Shown here: piece after piece, positions 28,233 through 36,420 of the stretch
Layout of the letters: each line of letters opens with the position of its first letter
Numbering within the stretch: position 1 is the first letter of the stretch
Origin: Kocuria tytonis
Lineage (GTDB): Bacteria > Actinomycetota > Actinomycetes > Actinomycetales > Micrococcaceae
DNA length: 64,000 nucleotides
Assembly: GCF_003226895.2 (NCBI RefSeq)
Contig: NZ_PNJG02000001.1
Location: 62,001 to 126,000, forward strand
Reading direction: 5' to 3'
The notes under the pieces: generated by a model
Told to the model about the DNA's origin: nothing
The model's input: only the letters and a program-made list of their open reading frames with translations
Database searches by the model: none
Program-made: the position numbers and the translations under genes

Positions 28233-28898
28233 ATGCACTGCCCGTTCTGCCGCCACAACGACTCCAAGGTGGTGGACTCCCGCACCTCGGACGACGGCAC
28301 CGCCATCCGACGCCGCCGCCGCTGCACCGAGTGCGGGCGCCGGTTCTCCACGCTGGAGACCACGTCCATCTCCGTGATCAAGCGCTCCGGCGTCACGGAG
28401 CCGTTCGACCGGCAGAAGATCGTCAACGGCGTGCGCAAGGCCTGCCAGGGGCGTCCTGTGAGCGAGGACGACCTGGCGATGCTCGCCCAGGAGGTCGAGG
28501 AGTCCATCCGGGCCTCCGGCAGCGCCGAGGTGGAGGCCCACGACGTGGGCCTCGCCATCCTCCCGCCGCTGCGCCGCCTGGACGTGGTGGCGTACCTGCG
28601 CTTCGCGTCCGTCTACCAGGCGTTCGACGGTCTCGAGGACTTCGAGCGCGCCATCGCGGTGCTGCGGGACCAGCAGGCGGAGCTTGCGGGGCAGCAGACG
28701 CTCGTGCCGCCGGCCGCCCGCACCGGCGCGGCACCCGGCCCGCGACGTCGCCCGGCTCGCCGCGGTGCCGACGCCCCGCCCGCGGAGGACGCCGCGGACG
28801 CACCCGAGGAGTCCGGGGCGAGCGGAAAGCAACCGGCCCCACGGCGTCGTCGCCCGAAGAAGGCGGCGGAAACCGTCACCCAACCCCGGCTGCTGTAG
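28233..28898 (+). CDS. nrdR: Transcriptional repressor NrdR
   Basis: 221 residues from ATG 28233 behind GGAGAGG. The N-terminal zinc ribbon [17 protein letters not shown]...CTECGRRF and an ATP-cone ([24 protein letters not shown]) are intact. NrdR senses dATP/ATP and represses ribonucleotide reductase genes. Typical members have about 150 residues; here some 65 residues of Arg/Ala/Pro-rich tail follow the conserved part. Close spacing to hisD suggests a shared transcript. No nrd genes are in view. Confidence 0.93.
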   Translation: MHCPFCRHNDSKVVDSRTSDDGTAIRRRRRCTECGRRFSTLETTSISVIKRSGVTEPFDRQKIVNGVRKACQGRPVSEDDLAMLAQEVEESIRASGSAEVEAHDVGLAILPPLRRLDVVAYLRFASVYQAFDGLEDFERAIAVLRDQQAELAGQQTLVPPAARTGAAPGPRRRPARRGADAPPAEDAADAPEESGASGKQPAPRRRRPKKAAETVTQPRLL

Positions 28899-28969
28899 CG
28901 GGGGGAGGGGCGGCGCGTGCCCGCGGGACGTATCACGGGCCTCCGCGTCCACGGCGCCGCACGGACTGC

Positions 28970-28982
28970 TACCCTCGGCGGG
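28970..28982 (+). promoter_or_regulatory. Leaderless promoter of the GNAT gene
   Basis: TACCCT (28970-28975) lies six bases before GTG 28982, the same spacing as for dnaE and hisD. Confidence 0.5.
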
Positions 28983-29623
28983 TGTCCAAGAACCAGGAAG
29001 CACCCGAGGGCTCCGCCCGGCGGATCGAGATCGTCACGGCCACCCCGGCGGACACCCCCGGCGCGGCGGCCACACTGGCCGCGGCGTTCGCCACGGACGC
29101 GCACGTCGTGGGCATGCTGCCCCGCGGTGACGTGGCCCGCCCCCTGACGCTGCTGTGGGAACGGATCCTCCTGGAGACGTTCCACGCGGGCGGCCACGCA
29201 TACCTCGCGGTGAGCCCGGGGGAGTCCCGGCCGCTCGGGGTGGCGCTGTGGGAGGCCCCCGGCAGCAAGGTCTCCATTCCGCAGATGCTGCCCGGGGTCG
29301 TGGCGTACCTGCGCATCTTCCGGTCGCGGTTCCCCGACGCGTTCACCACGGAGCTGCTGGCCCAGCGAGCCCATCCGCGAACTCCCCACTGGTACCTCAA
29401 GGCCGTGGGCACCCTTCCCGAGGCGCAGGGCACCGGCGTGGGCACGCGGCTCGTCCAGGAGCGGCTGGCGGTGGTCGACCGGCAGCGCGCGGGAACCTAC
29501 CTCGAGGCGTCGACCACGGATCTGATCCCCTACTACGAGCGCTTCGGCTTCGTGTCCCGCGGTCCCGTGCCGTGCCGCGGAACGGTGCCGGCCACGGGGA
29601 TGTGGCGACCGCCGGTCGGCTGA
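28982..29623 (+). CDS. GNAT family N-acetyltransferase
   Basis: 213 residues from GTG 28982. The acetyl-CoA loop is seen in YLKAVGTLPEAQGTGVGTRLVQERL (Q-x-x-G-x-G), and the C-terminal LEASTTDLIPYYERFGFVSRG is the usual beta6-alpha4 part. The substrate is unknown. A long open frame continues upstream over hisD and nrdR but is a shadow. The leaderless promoter supports this start. Confidence 0.85.
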   Translation: MSKNQEAPEGSARRIEIVTATPADTPGAAATLAAAFATDAHVVGMLPRGDVARPLTLLWERILLETFHAGGHAYLAVSPGESRPLGVALWEAPGSKVSIPQMLPGVVAYLRIFRSRFPDAFTTELLAQRAHPRTPHWYLKAVGTLPEAQGTGVGTRLVQERLAVVDRQRAGTYLEASTTDLIPYYERFGFVSRGPVPCRGTVPATGMWRPPVG

Positions 29624-29638
29624 CGGCGCCGTCACCGG

Positions 29639-29714
29639 TGGTGGGCCCTGCCGGGATCGAACCGACGACATCTACGGTGTAAACGTAGCGCTCTACCAGC
29701 TGAGCTAAAGGCCC
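29639..29714 (-). tRNA. tRNA-Val(TAC)
   Basis: Read on the minus strand: acceptor GGGCCTT with AGGGCCC (one G-T pair), D-arm GCTC/GAGC around AGCTGGTA, anticodon stem CTACG/CGTAG around TTTACAC (anticodon TAC, codon GUA), T-arm GTCGG-TTCGATC-CCGGC. The 3' ACCA is encoded. 76 bases, class I cloverleaf, all conserved positions present. Confidence 0.95.
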
Positions 29715-29845
29715 GAGGATCGGGTGGGCACGACTGGAACAGCTGCCAGCACCCGATTCCCGCACAGCCTACCGGGTGGGTGACACGTCACGGTCCGGCA
29801 ACACGGTGACCTTGCCCACGTGTCGGGCGGCTGCGGGTCCCCGGT

Positions 29846-29876
29846 TTGACAGGCGCACGTCATCATGCGTTAAGCT
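29846..29876 (+). promoter_or_regulatory. Strong promoter before the small RNA
   Basis: A consensus -35 TTGACA (29846-29851) and TAAGCT (29871-29876) 19 bases later, or GTTAAG at 17. This is the only exact TTGACA noted among intergenic regions here, and such promoters are typical of stable RNA genes. No coding start follows. Confidence 0.55.
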
Positions 29877-29882
29877 TCTGGT

Positions 29883-29983
29883 GTCCGGCGCGCTTCGGTG
29901 CGTTGAACACACGGGGACGCTGGTGCGCTTGATCGCCTTCGGGCGTGACAGATACGGCGGTTCGATTCCGTCGGTCTCCACCA
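29883..29983 (+). ncRNA. Small structured RNA candidate with tRNA-like 3' end
   Basis: About 100 bases between a strong promoter and a strong terminator, without a usable reading frame. Seen: two UUCG-capped stems (GCGCGC-TTCG-GTGCGT near 29889-29904 and CGCC-TTCG-GGCG near 29934-29945), then a perfect T-arm (GGCGG-TTCGATT-CCGTC), then GGTCTCC-A and an encoded CCA (29981-29983). GGGGAC at 29913 can pair with GTCTCC. It lacks an anticodon arm, a tmRNA tag frame and the tmRNA 5' half. It could be an ssrA remnant or a new tRNA-like RNA. Ends are approximate. Confidence 0.4.
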
Positions 29984-29985
29984 CA

Positions 29986-30025
29986 CGAAGAACCCCGGGA
30001 TGCTGGCATCCCGGGGTTCTTCGTG
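29986..30025 (+). terminator. Strong terminator after the small RNA
   Basis: ACGAAGAACCCCGGGATGC pairs perfectly with GCATCCCGGGGTTCTTCGT around TG, a 19-bp stem that starts right after the CCA of the small RNA candidate. It would work in both directions and separates that RNA from gnd. Confidence 0.8.
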
Positions 30026-30083
30026 CCCGCCGCGCAACGGGTGCCCGCTGCGGGGTCGGCTGCACACGATCCCCGTGGGTGCG

Positions 30084-30097
30084 TAGGCTGGGTGTCA
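30084..30097 (+). promoter_or_regulatory. Leaderless gnd promoter
   Basis: TAGGCT (30084-30089) is seven bases before ATG 30097 and no Shine-Dalgarno can be placed between. Confidence 0.55.
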
Positions 30098-31554
30098 TGG
30101 CAGCAGAAAAGAAAGCTCACATCGGCGTCACCGGCCTGGCCGTGATGGGCGCCAACCTCGCCCGCAACTTCGCGCACCACGGCTACACCGTGGCGCTGCA
30201 CAACCGCTCCTCCGGGAAGACGGACGCCCTGATCCAGGAGCACGGCTCCGAGGGCGACTTCATCCGCACGGAGACCATGCAGGAGCTCGTGGACTCCCTG
30301 GAGCGCCCGCGGCGCGTGCTGATCATGGTCAAGGCCGGCGACCCGGTGGACTCCGTGATCGAGCAGCTCACCCCGTTGCTGGACGAGGGCGACATCATCA
30401 TCGACGGCGGCAACTCGTACTTCCAGGACACCCGCCGACGCGAACGCGAGTGTGCGGAGAAGGGCCTGCACTTCGTGGGCGTGGGCGTCTCCGGCGGTGA
30501 GGAGGGCGCGCTCAACGGCCCGTCCATCATGCCGGGCGGTTCCGAGGAGTCCTACAAGACCCTGGGGCCCATGCTCGAGGACATCTCCGCCAAGGCGGAC
30601 GACGGCGCCCCCTGCTGCGCGTGGATCGGCACCGACGGTGCGGGGCACTTCGTGAAGATGGTGCACAACGGCATCGAGTACGCGGACATGCAGGTGATCG
30701 GCGAGGCCCACGAGCTGCTGCGCTCGGTGGCCGGGCTGGAGCCCGCCGAGCAGGCGGACGTGTTCGAGGAGTGGAACACCACCGAGCTGTCCTCCTACCT
30801 GATCGAGATCACCGCGCAGGTGCTGCGCCAGGTGGACTCCAGGACCGGCAAGCCGTTCATCGACGTCGTCGCGGACGCCGCGGGCCAGAAGGGCACCGGG
30901 CGCTGGACCGTGCAGGAAGCACTGGAGCTCGGCTCACCGGTCACCGCCATTGCGGAGTCCGTGTTCGCCCGCGCGCTCTCCTCCTCCGCGCCCGCCATGC
31001 GCAAGGAGGCCCAGGAGGTGCTCCCGGCGGGAATTGGTGACACCACGGAGGACGTGGTGCGGGATCCCGAGTTCGTGGACGACGTCCGCAAGGCGTTGTA
31101 CGCGTCCAAGCTGGTCTCCTACGCCCAGGGACTGGACATGCTCACCATGGCCGGGCGCGAGTACGGCTGGAGCCTGGACCTCGCCACGATCGCGAGCCTG
31201 TGGCGCAACGGCTGCATCATCCGCGCCGAGCTGCTGAACGTGATCATGGCCGCGTACGAGGGGGACAAGGCGCCGCTGAACCTGCTGTTCGCCCCCGAGT
31301 TCGTGAAGTCCATCGAGGACGCCCTGCCCGCGTGGCGCCGCGTGGTGGCGCGCGCCGTGGAGCGCGGCATCCCCGCGCCGGTGTTCTCCTCCTCGCTCGC
31401 GTACTACGACGCGCTGCGCCGCCCCCGGCTGAACGCCGCGCTGACCCAGGGGCTGCGCGACTACTTCGGGGCGCACACCTACAAGCGCATCGACGACCCG
31501 GACTCCAGCTTCCACGTCCTGTGGAGCGGGGACCGCTCCGAGACCGTCTCCTGA
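30097..31554 (+). CDS. gnd: 6-phosphogluconate dehydrogenase, decarboxylating
   Basis: 485 residues. Oxidative pentose-phosphate enzyme giving ribulose 5-phosphate, CO2 and NADPH. N-terminal Rossmann start HIGVTGLAVMGANLARNFAHHGYTVALHNRS, then DGGNSYFQDTRRRE, VGVSGGEEGALNGPSIMPGG, and the catalytic GHFVKMVHNGIEYADMQ with its lysine. The length is that of the long dimeric type. ATG 30097 is supported by the -10; an open frame upstream passes through the small RNA and is a shadow. Confidence 0.96.
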   Translation: MAAEKKAHIGVTGLAVMGANLARNFAHHGYTVALHNRSSGKTDALIQEHGSEGDFIRTETMQELVDSLERPRRVLIMVKAGDPVDSVIEQLTPLLDEGDIIIDGGNSYFQDTRRRERECAEKGLHFVGVGVSGGEEGALNGPSIMPGGSEESYKTLGPMLEDISAKADDGAPCCAWIGTDGAGHFVKMVHNGIEYADMQVIGEAHELLRSVAGLEPAEQADVFEEWNTTELSSYLIEITAQVLRQVDSRTGKPFIDVVADAAGQKGTGRWTVQEALELGSPVTAIAESVFARALSSSAPAMRKEAQEVLPAGIGDTTEDVVRDPEFVDDVRKALYASKLVSYAQGLDMLTMAGREYGWSLDLATIASLWRNGCIIRAELLNVIMAAYEGDKAPLNLLFAPEFVKSIEDALPAWRRVVARAVERGIPAPVFSSSLAYYDALRRPRLNAALTQGLRDYFGAHTYKRIDDPDSSFHVLWSGDRSETVS

Positions 31555-31593
31555 CCGCGCCGACTGGCGGCGTCGACATGGGCGGCGCGGCAT

Positions 31594-31635
31594 GACGACG
31601 GGCCGGGCTCCCCGCGGGGAACCCGGCCCGTCGTC
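31594..31635. terminator. Bidirectional terminator between gnd and cysE
   Basis: GACGACGGGCCGGG (31594-31607) pairs with CCCGGCCCGTCGTC (31622-31635), and the loop itself can pair (CCCC with GGGG). The two flanking genes converge, so the stem serves both. Confidence 0.75.
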
Positions 31636-31755
31636 GTGCTCCGTCCCGGTCCGACCGTGCTGCCCTGTCCGGCCGGGATCCGGGCCGGTGGGCCCGCGGC
31701 GGCGAGACCGGTCGGCAGACCGGGGTGCCGCTGCCCGGCCTGGCGGTGGCTCGCC

Positions 31756-32340
31756 TCAGATCCACATGGCGGGATCGATGTAGGCCGCCGGGTCCACGAG
31801 CGGTTCCTGCTTCTCCGGCGTGCGGCGGCGCACCTTGCCCGGGATGCCCGTGACGATCGAGTCCTCGGGGACGTCCTTGACGACCACCGCGTTCGCGCCC
31901 ACTGCCGAGTCCCGGCCCACCGTGATCGGGCCCAGGATCTTGGCGCCCGCGCCGATCGTGACGCGGTCCGCCACGGTGGGGTGGCGCTTCACGGGCTCCA
32001 GGGAACGCCCGCCCAGGGTGACTCCGTGGTAGATCATCACGTCGTCGCCGATCTCCGCCGTCTCCCCGATCACCACCCCCATGCCGTGGTCGATGAAGAA
32101 CCGCCGCCCGATCGTGGCCCCGGGGTGGATCTCCACACCCGTGGCCCAGCGCGCGAGCTGCGAGACGGTCCGCGCCACGAGTCTGCGCTCCGGGTTCTGC
32201 CACAGCCGGTGGGACAGCCGGTGCGCCCAGATGGCGTGCAGACCCGAGTAGTTGAGGAGGATCTCCGCGGAGGACCGGGCCGCCGGGTCGTGGGTGCGGG
32301 CGGTGTCGAGGTCCTCGTGGAGTCTGCGCCAGAAGCTCAC
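31756..32340 (-). CDS. cysE: Serine O-acetyltransferase
   Basis: 194 residues from GTG (complement of 32338-32340) behind GAGGAGGAACAGC. Makes O-acetylserine, the acceptor used by CysK. A short N-terminal helical part precedes the left-handed beta helix with hexapeptide repeats ([44 protein letters not shown]); the His in FIDHGMG and in YHGVTLGG are catalytic. It is shorter than E. coli CysE at the N-terminus, as in most Gram-positives. It follows cysK on the same strand with a 124-base gap. Confidence 0.94.
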   Translation of the reverse strand: MSFWRRLHEDLDTARTHDPAARSSAEILLNYSGLHAIWAHRLSHRLWQNPERRLVARTVSQLARWATGVEIHPGATIGRRFFIDHGMGVVIGETAEIGDDVMIYHGVTLGGRSLEPVKRHPTVADRVTIGAGAKILGPITVGRDSAVGANAVVVKDVPEDSIVTGIPGKVRRRTPEKQEPLVDPAAYIDPAMWI

Positions 32341-32464
32341 GTGCTGTTCCTCCTCGGAGCTGGACGGTGGTGATCGGGGCGGGCGGTGCGGCCCACATCA
32401 AGCGCGGCCGACCGGGGCGGAAGTGCTCCGCCTCGATCAGCCGCAGAACGGGGTCCGGAACGGG

Positions 32465-33400
32465 TCAGCCGCGGATGTCCTCGTAGAGGATCGTGGAGAT
32501 GTAGCGCTCACCGAAGTCGCAGACCACGGCCACGATGAGCTTGTCCCGGTTCTCCTCCTTGGCGGCCTCCTGGAGGGCGGCCCAGATGATGGCACCGGTG
32601 GAGATGCCGCCCAGGATGCCCTCCTTGCTGCCGAGCTCCCGGGCGTACTGCACGGAGTTCTCCACGGTGACGTCGTAGACGTCGTCGTAGATCTCACGGT
32701 CCAGGACGTCCGGCACGAAGTTGGCACCCAGGCCCTGGATCTTGTGGGGTCCGGCCTTGCCCTCGGTCAGCAGCGGGGAGTCGGAGGGCTCCACCGCGAT
32801 CAGGCGGACCTCCGGCTTCTGCTCCTTGAGGTACTTGCCGGCACCGGAGATGGTGCCGCCCGTGCCGATGCCCGCGACGAAGACGTCCACGGCGCCGTCG
32901 GTGTCGTTCCAGATCTCAGGGCCCGTGGTCTCGTAGTGCACCTTGGGGTTGGCGGGGTTGGCGAACTGGCTGGCCAGGATCGCGTTCTCCGTGGTGTCCA
33001 CGATCTCCTGGGCCCTGTCCACCGCACCGCGCATCCCGTCCGCGCCCGGGGTGAGCACGATCTCCGCGCCGTACGCGCGCAGCATGACCCGGCGCTCGGT
33101 GGACATGGTCTCGGGCATGGTCAGGATGACCTTGTAGCCGCGTGCCGCGCCCACCATGGCCAGGGCGATCCCGGTGTTGCCCGAGGTGCCCTCCACGATG
33201 GTCCCACCGGGCTTGAGCTGCCCGGAGGCCTCGGCCGCGTCCACGATGGCCTTGCCGATCCGGTCCTTGACCGAGTTGGCGGGGTTGTAGAACTCGAGCT
33301 TGACCGCCACGTTGCCGGGGAGGTCCTTATCGAGGTGGTTGAGGCGCACCAGGGGGGTGCCCCCCACGATCTCGGTGACGTCGTTGTAGATCTTGCCCAT
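32465..33400 (-). CDS. cysK: Cysteine synthase A (O-acetylserine sulfhydrylase)
   Basis: 311 residues; ATG at 33400 with AGGAGAC upstream, although GTG 33403 is possible. PLP enzyme joining sulfide to O-acetylserine. The PLP lysine is in PANSVKDRIG, the substrate loop is EGTSGNTGIALA, and the phosphate-binding GIGTGGTISG is intact. The C-terminus ends YEDIRG; whether it docks in CysE as in enterobacteria, where the last residue is Ile, is uncertain. It is upstream of cysE, forming a cysteine-making pair. Confidence 0.95.
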   Translation of the reverse strand: MGKIYNDVTEIVGGTPLVRLNHLDKDLPGNVAVKLEFYNPANSVKDRIGKAIVDAAEASGQLKPGGTIVEGTSGNTGIALAMVGAARGYKVILTMPETMSTERRVMLRAYGAEIVLTPGADGMRGAVDRAQEIVDTTENAILASQFANPANPKVHYETTGPEIWNDTDGAVDVFVAGIGTGGTISGAGKYLKEQKPEVRLIAVEPSDSPLLTEGKAGPHKIQGLGANFVPDVLDREIYDDVYDVTVENSVQYARELGSKEGILGGISTGAIIWAALQEAAKEENRDKLIVAVVCDFGERYISTILYEDIRG

Positions 33401-33503
33401 CACTTGTCTCCTGTGTTCTGCGGGTTAGCGACGGACGGCATGGTGACGCCGCCCGGAATTGCCCGGAGTCCGTTTCAGCGTATCGGCGGTCTGCGCAGCC
33501 GGG

Positions 33504-34043
33504 TCAGTCCGTGAGCCACGCGGCGTAACGTTTGCGGACCTTCGCGAGCTTGGGGTTGATGATCACCTGGCAATAGCCGTTGAACGGCTGGTTGCCGTAG
33601 AAGTCCTGGTGGAAGTCCTCGGCCTCGTGTAGGGGCCCCAAGGGCTCCACGGTGGTGACCACGGGGTCGTCGAACAGCTCCTGCGCCCGGGAGATCGCCG
33701 CTTCGAACGTGCGGCGCTGCTCGTCGTCCGCGGGGAACATGGCCGAGCGGTACTGGGTGCCCACGTCGTAGCCCTGGCGGTTCAGGGTGGTGGGATCGTG
33801 GCCCGTGAAGAACAGGTCCAGGATCACCTCCGCGGGCACCACGTCCGGGTCGAACGTGACCTCCACGGCCTCGGCGTGGCCGGTGGTCCCGGAGCACACG
33901 GACTCGTAGTCGGGGTGCTCCGTGTGACCTCCCGTGTACACGCTGCGCACGCCCTGCACCCCGCGCACCCTGCGGTACACGGCGTCGAGGCACCAGAAGC
34001 AGCCACCGGCCAGCACGAACGTCTGCGGTGTCGATGAAGTCAT
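33504..34043 (-). CDS. msrA: Peptide methionine-S-sulfoxide reductase A
   Basis: 179 residues. Reduces the S form of methionine sulfoxide in proteins. The catalytic GCFWC motif is at residues 14-18 (variant spacing LAGGCFWCLDAVYRRV), and YTGGHTEHPDYESVCSGTTGHAEAVEV and the GTQYRSAMF stretch are typical. C-terminal FNGYCQVIINPKLAKVRK is the family end, with one possible recycling cysteine. It is divergent from the Nif3-like gene, and the 70 bases between them hold both promoters. Confidence 0.95.
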   Translation of the reverse strand: MTSSTPQTFVLAGGCFWCLDAVYRRVRGVQGVRSVYTGGHTEHPDYESVCSGTTGHAEAVEVTFDPDVVPAEVILDLFFTGHDPTTLNRQGYDVGTQYRSAMFPADDEQRRTFEAAISRAQELFDDPVVTTVEPLGPLHEAEDFHQDFYGNQPFNGYCQVIINPKLAKVRKRYAAWLTD

Positions 34044-34101
34044 GCCCAGTACAACGCGTGACGCGCCAGAAGATTCCCGGTCCGCGCGCGGCCCGCGCTC
34101 C

Positions 34102-34114
34102 TAGGATGGCCCCA
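34102..34114 (+). promoter_or_regulatory. Leaderless promoter of the Nif3-like gene
   Basis: TAGGAT (34102-34107) lies six bases before ATG 34114. Exactly the same hexamer stands before the RNase P RNA. Confidence 0.6.
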
Positions 34115-34998
34115 TGAGCACCGATCGCCCGTCACCCGGTCCGCACCCCACCCTGCAGGACGTCGTCGCCGCGGCGGACTCCCTGTGGCCCTTCCACCTG
34201 CAGGAGGACTGGGACGCCTCCTGTCTCGCCGTGGGCCGGCCGGAGAGCGTGGTCGAGCGCATCCACCTCGCGGTGGATCCGGTGGACGGGGTCGTCCGGG
34301 AGGCCGTCGAGGCGGGCGCGGACCTGCTGCTCACGCACCACCCCCTGCTGCTGCGCGGTGTCACCTCGGTGGCCGCGGACGGCTTCAAGGGCCGCGCGGT
34401 CCACGACCTCGTGGACCACGGTTGCGCCCTGCTCTGCTGCCACACGAACGCGGACTCCGCCCGCCGCGGTGTCTCCGACGCCCTGATCGCGGCCTGCGGC
34501 GTGAATCCCGACGACGCCGCACCGCTCGTCCCGCACGCCACGGACCCCCGCGTGGGGCTGGGGCGCGTGGGCACCCTGGCCGGGGCGGTGACCCTCCGGG
34601 AGCTCTCGGACCGGCTCGCGGCGCGGCTCCCCGCCACGGCCCAGGGGCTGCGGGTGGCCGGTGACCCCGGTCGCCGCGTGAGCACGGTGGCGGTGTGCGG
34701 CGGCTCCGGGGACTCCCTGTTCGACGTCGTCCGCTCCCACGGCGCGGACGTGTACGTGACGGCGGACCTGCGGCACCACCCGGCGTCCGAGGCCCGCGAG
34801 CGCGCCCTGGGACCCGGGGAGCACGGCACCCCGGCGCTGATCGACGCCGCCCACTCCGCGAGCGAGGCGCTGTGGCTGCCGTGGGCGGCCGAGGACCTGC
34901 ACCGGGTGCTCGCCTCCCGGGGGTTCGAGGTGGCGATCCACGTGAGCACGCTGCGCACCGATCCGTGGGACTTCACGGTGGTGGCACCGCACGACTGA
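34114..34998 (+). CDS. Nif3-like dinuclear metal centre protein (YbgI/YqfO family)
   Basis: 294 residues from a leaderless ATG. Metal-binding residues typical of the family are visible: LAVDPVDGVVREAVEAGADLLLTHHPLLLRG with its His-His, LLCCHTNADSA, and C-terminal VYVTADLRHHPASEA and LIDAAHSASE. Members form toroidal hexamers with two-metal sites and have uncertain function, possibly GTP cyclohydrolase 1-like. The neighbour downstream is the zinc-ribbon protein, a conserved actinobacterial pairing. Confidence 0.9.
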   Translation: MSTDRPSPGPHPTLQDVVAAADSLWPFHLQEDWDASCLAVGRPESVVERIHLAVDPVDGVVREAVEAGADLLLTHHPLLLRGVTSVAADGFKGRAVHDLVDHGCALLCCHTNADSARRGVSDALIAACGVNPDDAAPLVPHATDPRVGLGRVGTLAGAVTLRELSDRLAARLPATAQGLRVAGDPGRRVSTVAVCGGSGDSLFDVVRSHGADVYVTADLRHHPASEARERALGPGEHGTPALIDAAHSASEALWLPWAAEDLHRVLASRGFEVAIHVSTLRTDPWDFTVVAPHD

Positions 34999-35048
34999 TC
35001 CGCCCCGCGCCCGCCCCGATCCACGACGATTCACCCCGAGGAGACCCC

Positions 35049-35777
35049 ATGACACCGTCCCGCGAAACCCTTCCCGCACTCCTGGAGCTGCAGGGCGTGG
35101 ACTCGCAGCTGCTGACCACCCTCGCCCGGGCCAAGGAGCTGCAGAGCTCCGAACGCGTGGCCGCCCTGATGACGCGCCGCACCCGGGCGATCGCGGCCGC
35201 CCGGGAGCTCGACGCCGGACAGCGCGCGGCGCAGGACGCCGTGGCGCGTGCGGAGGCGAAGGTCTCGGAGATCCAGACCAGGATCGACCGGGACACCGAG
35301 CGGCTGAACACGGGCGGGACGTCCAAGGACCTGATGGGCATCCAGCACCAGATCGACACGCTCCTCGCCCAGCGGGGCCGGGCGGAGGAGGAGCAGCTCA
35401 GCGCCATGGACCACGCCGAGGAGGTGGCCGCTGACCGGGAGCGCAAGCAGCCCCTGCTGCGCGCCGCGGACGCCGAGGCCCGCGCGGCGGTCGCGGAGCG
35501 GGACGCGGAGCTGACCCGGCTCAGGGAGGAGCACGCCCGGCTCGGCGCCGAGCGCTCACGGCTGGCCGCCGGGATCGCGGACGCCCCGCTGCTGGAGCGC
35601 TACGACCGGCTGCGCACCGCGCGCGGGGGAGGCCGGATCGCCGTCGCCCGCTGGGAGAACGGGACGTGCGGCGCGTGCGGCACCCGGCTGAGCCCCGCGG
35701 ACGCCGCCGCGCTGGAGGCCACGCCGGACAGTGCGGTCCCGCAGTGCCCGGAGTGCTCGGCGATGCTCGTGCTCTGA
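35049..35777 (+). CDS. C4 zinc-ribbon coiled-coil protein (zf-RING_7 family)
   Basis: 242 residues; ATG 35049 behind GAGGAGA. Most of the protein (about 10-185) is a predicted long antiparallel coiled coil rich in Glu, Arg and Ala. The C-terminus carries four cysteines in a zinc ribbon (NGTCGACGTRL ... PQCPECSAMLVL). Homologues are thought to bind nucleic acids, without a proven role. The gene lies between the Nif3-like gene and rnpB. The open frame upstream of the ATG overlaps Nif3 and is ignored. Confidence 0.9.
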   Translation: MTPSRETLPALLELQGVDSQLLTTLARAKELQSSERVAALMTRRTRAIAAARELDAGQRAAQDAVARAEAKVSEIQTRIDRDTERLNTGGTSKDLMGIQHQIDTLLAQRGRAEEEQLSAMDHAEEVAADRERKQPLLRAADAEARAAVAERDAELTRLREEHARLGAERSRLAAGIADAPLLERYDRLRTARGGGRIAVARWENGTCGACGTRLSPADAAALEATPDSAVPQCPECSAMLVL

Positions 35778-35884
35778 CCCGCGGCCGTCATCCGGGCGCT
35801 CGCGGTCTCCTGCGGTGCGGGGCCCGCAGGAACGGCGGGTCGCAGCACCTGCGGGACCGCATCGAGCGGCCGAGCGCGAGCGCG

Positions 35885-35890
35885 GTAGGA
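35885..35890 (+). promoter_or_regulatory. rnpB promoter -10
   Basis: TAGGAT stands six bases before GGACAGGTGGGCC, the 5' strand of helix P1 of RNase P RNA. Because that RNA end is fixed by structure, it calibrates the distance from -10 to transcription start in this genome. Confidence 0.65.
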
Positions 35891-35895
35891 TCGGG

Positions 35896-36280
35896 GCGGA
35901 CAGGTGGGCCGGGCGACCGCGCGGCGTCGTCGTTCGCGACGGCGTCTCGAGGAAAGTCCGGGCTCCGCAGAGCAGGACGGTGGGTAACACCCACTCGGGG
36001 CAACCCGCAGGACAGTGCCACAGAAAACAGACCGCCCGCCGCGAGCGGGTCAGGGTGAAAAGGTGGTGTAAGAGACCACCAGCGCGCCGGGTGACCGGTG
36101 CGGCTCGGTAAACCCCGTCCGGAGCAAGGCCACGCAGGGCGCGTTCGAGGGCTGCTCGCCCGAGCGTCCGGGTAGGCTGCTCGAGCCGTGCGGCAACGCA
36201 CGGCCTAGATGGATGGTCGTCACCGCGGTGCGGGCAACCGGCCGCGGCACAGAACCCGGCTCACAGGCCCACCTGTCCAC
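35896..36280 (+). ncRNA. rnpB: RNase P RNA, bacterial type A
   Basis: Helix P1 is closed by GGACAGGTGGGCC (35897-35909) and GGCCCACCTGTCC (36266-36278), a 13-bp perfect match. Inside are the conserved core blocks GAGGAAAGTCCGGGCTC, CAGGGTGAAAAGGTG-type P11-P12 sequence, GGTAAACCCC, and the 3' ACAGAACCCGGCTCACAGG. The RNA is the catalytic part of the enzyme that trims tRNA 5' ends. The ends are set from P1 and may be a few bases longer. The prophage begins a short way downstream. Confidence 0.95.
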
Positions 36281-36289
36281 CACACCCCG

Positions 36290-36316
36290 CGTTTCCCGCT
36301 CTGACTAGGGGAAACG
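36290..36316 (+). terminator. Hairpin after rnpB
   Basis: CGTTTCCC (36290-36297) pairs with GGGAAACG (36309-36316) around 11 bases, followed by GGAGATTCTTGCTGATT. Likely the rnpB terminator, and the last host feature before the phage boundary. Confidence 0.55.
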
Positions 36317-36420
36317 GGAGATTCTTGCTGATTCCAGTTGGGAGCATTAGAACTCAGCTAGACTCAAACGGATGGAGTGTAACAACTCCCACCCCCCGAG
36401 CACCCCCCGAGAGCCGTCGA

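Noticed and set aside
23187-29003. A 1938-codon open frame antisense to dnaE, hisD and nrdR
   Set aside because: It mirrors three well-recognised genes. High GC at third codon positions removes stops on the opposite strand, and the translation shows no family features.
29600-29983. tmRNA (ssrA) ending at the CCA at 29981-29983
   Set aside because: A one-piece tmRNA would begin near 29.6 kb, which is GNAT coding sequence and a minus-strand tRNA. No tag reading frame or 5' tRNA half is present.
29883-29983. Selenocysteine or serine tRNA
   Set aside because: No matching 5' acceptor strand for a class II tRNA, no U33-anticodon loop, and no TCA anticodon in a stem-loop.
29776-30096. Upstream extension of gnd through the small RNA region
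   Set aside because: It crosses a terminator stem and lacks similarity. The canonical start HIGVTGLAVMGAN follows ATG 30097 with a -10 seven bases away.
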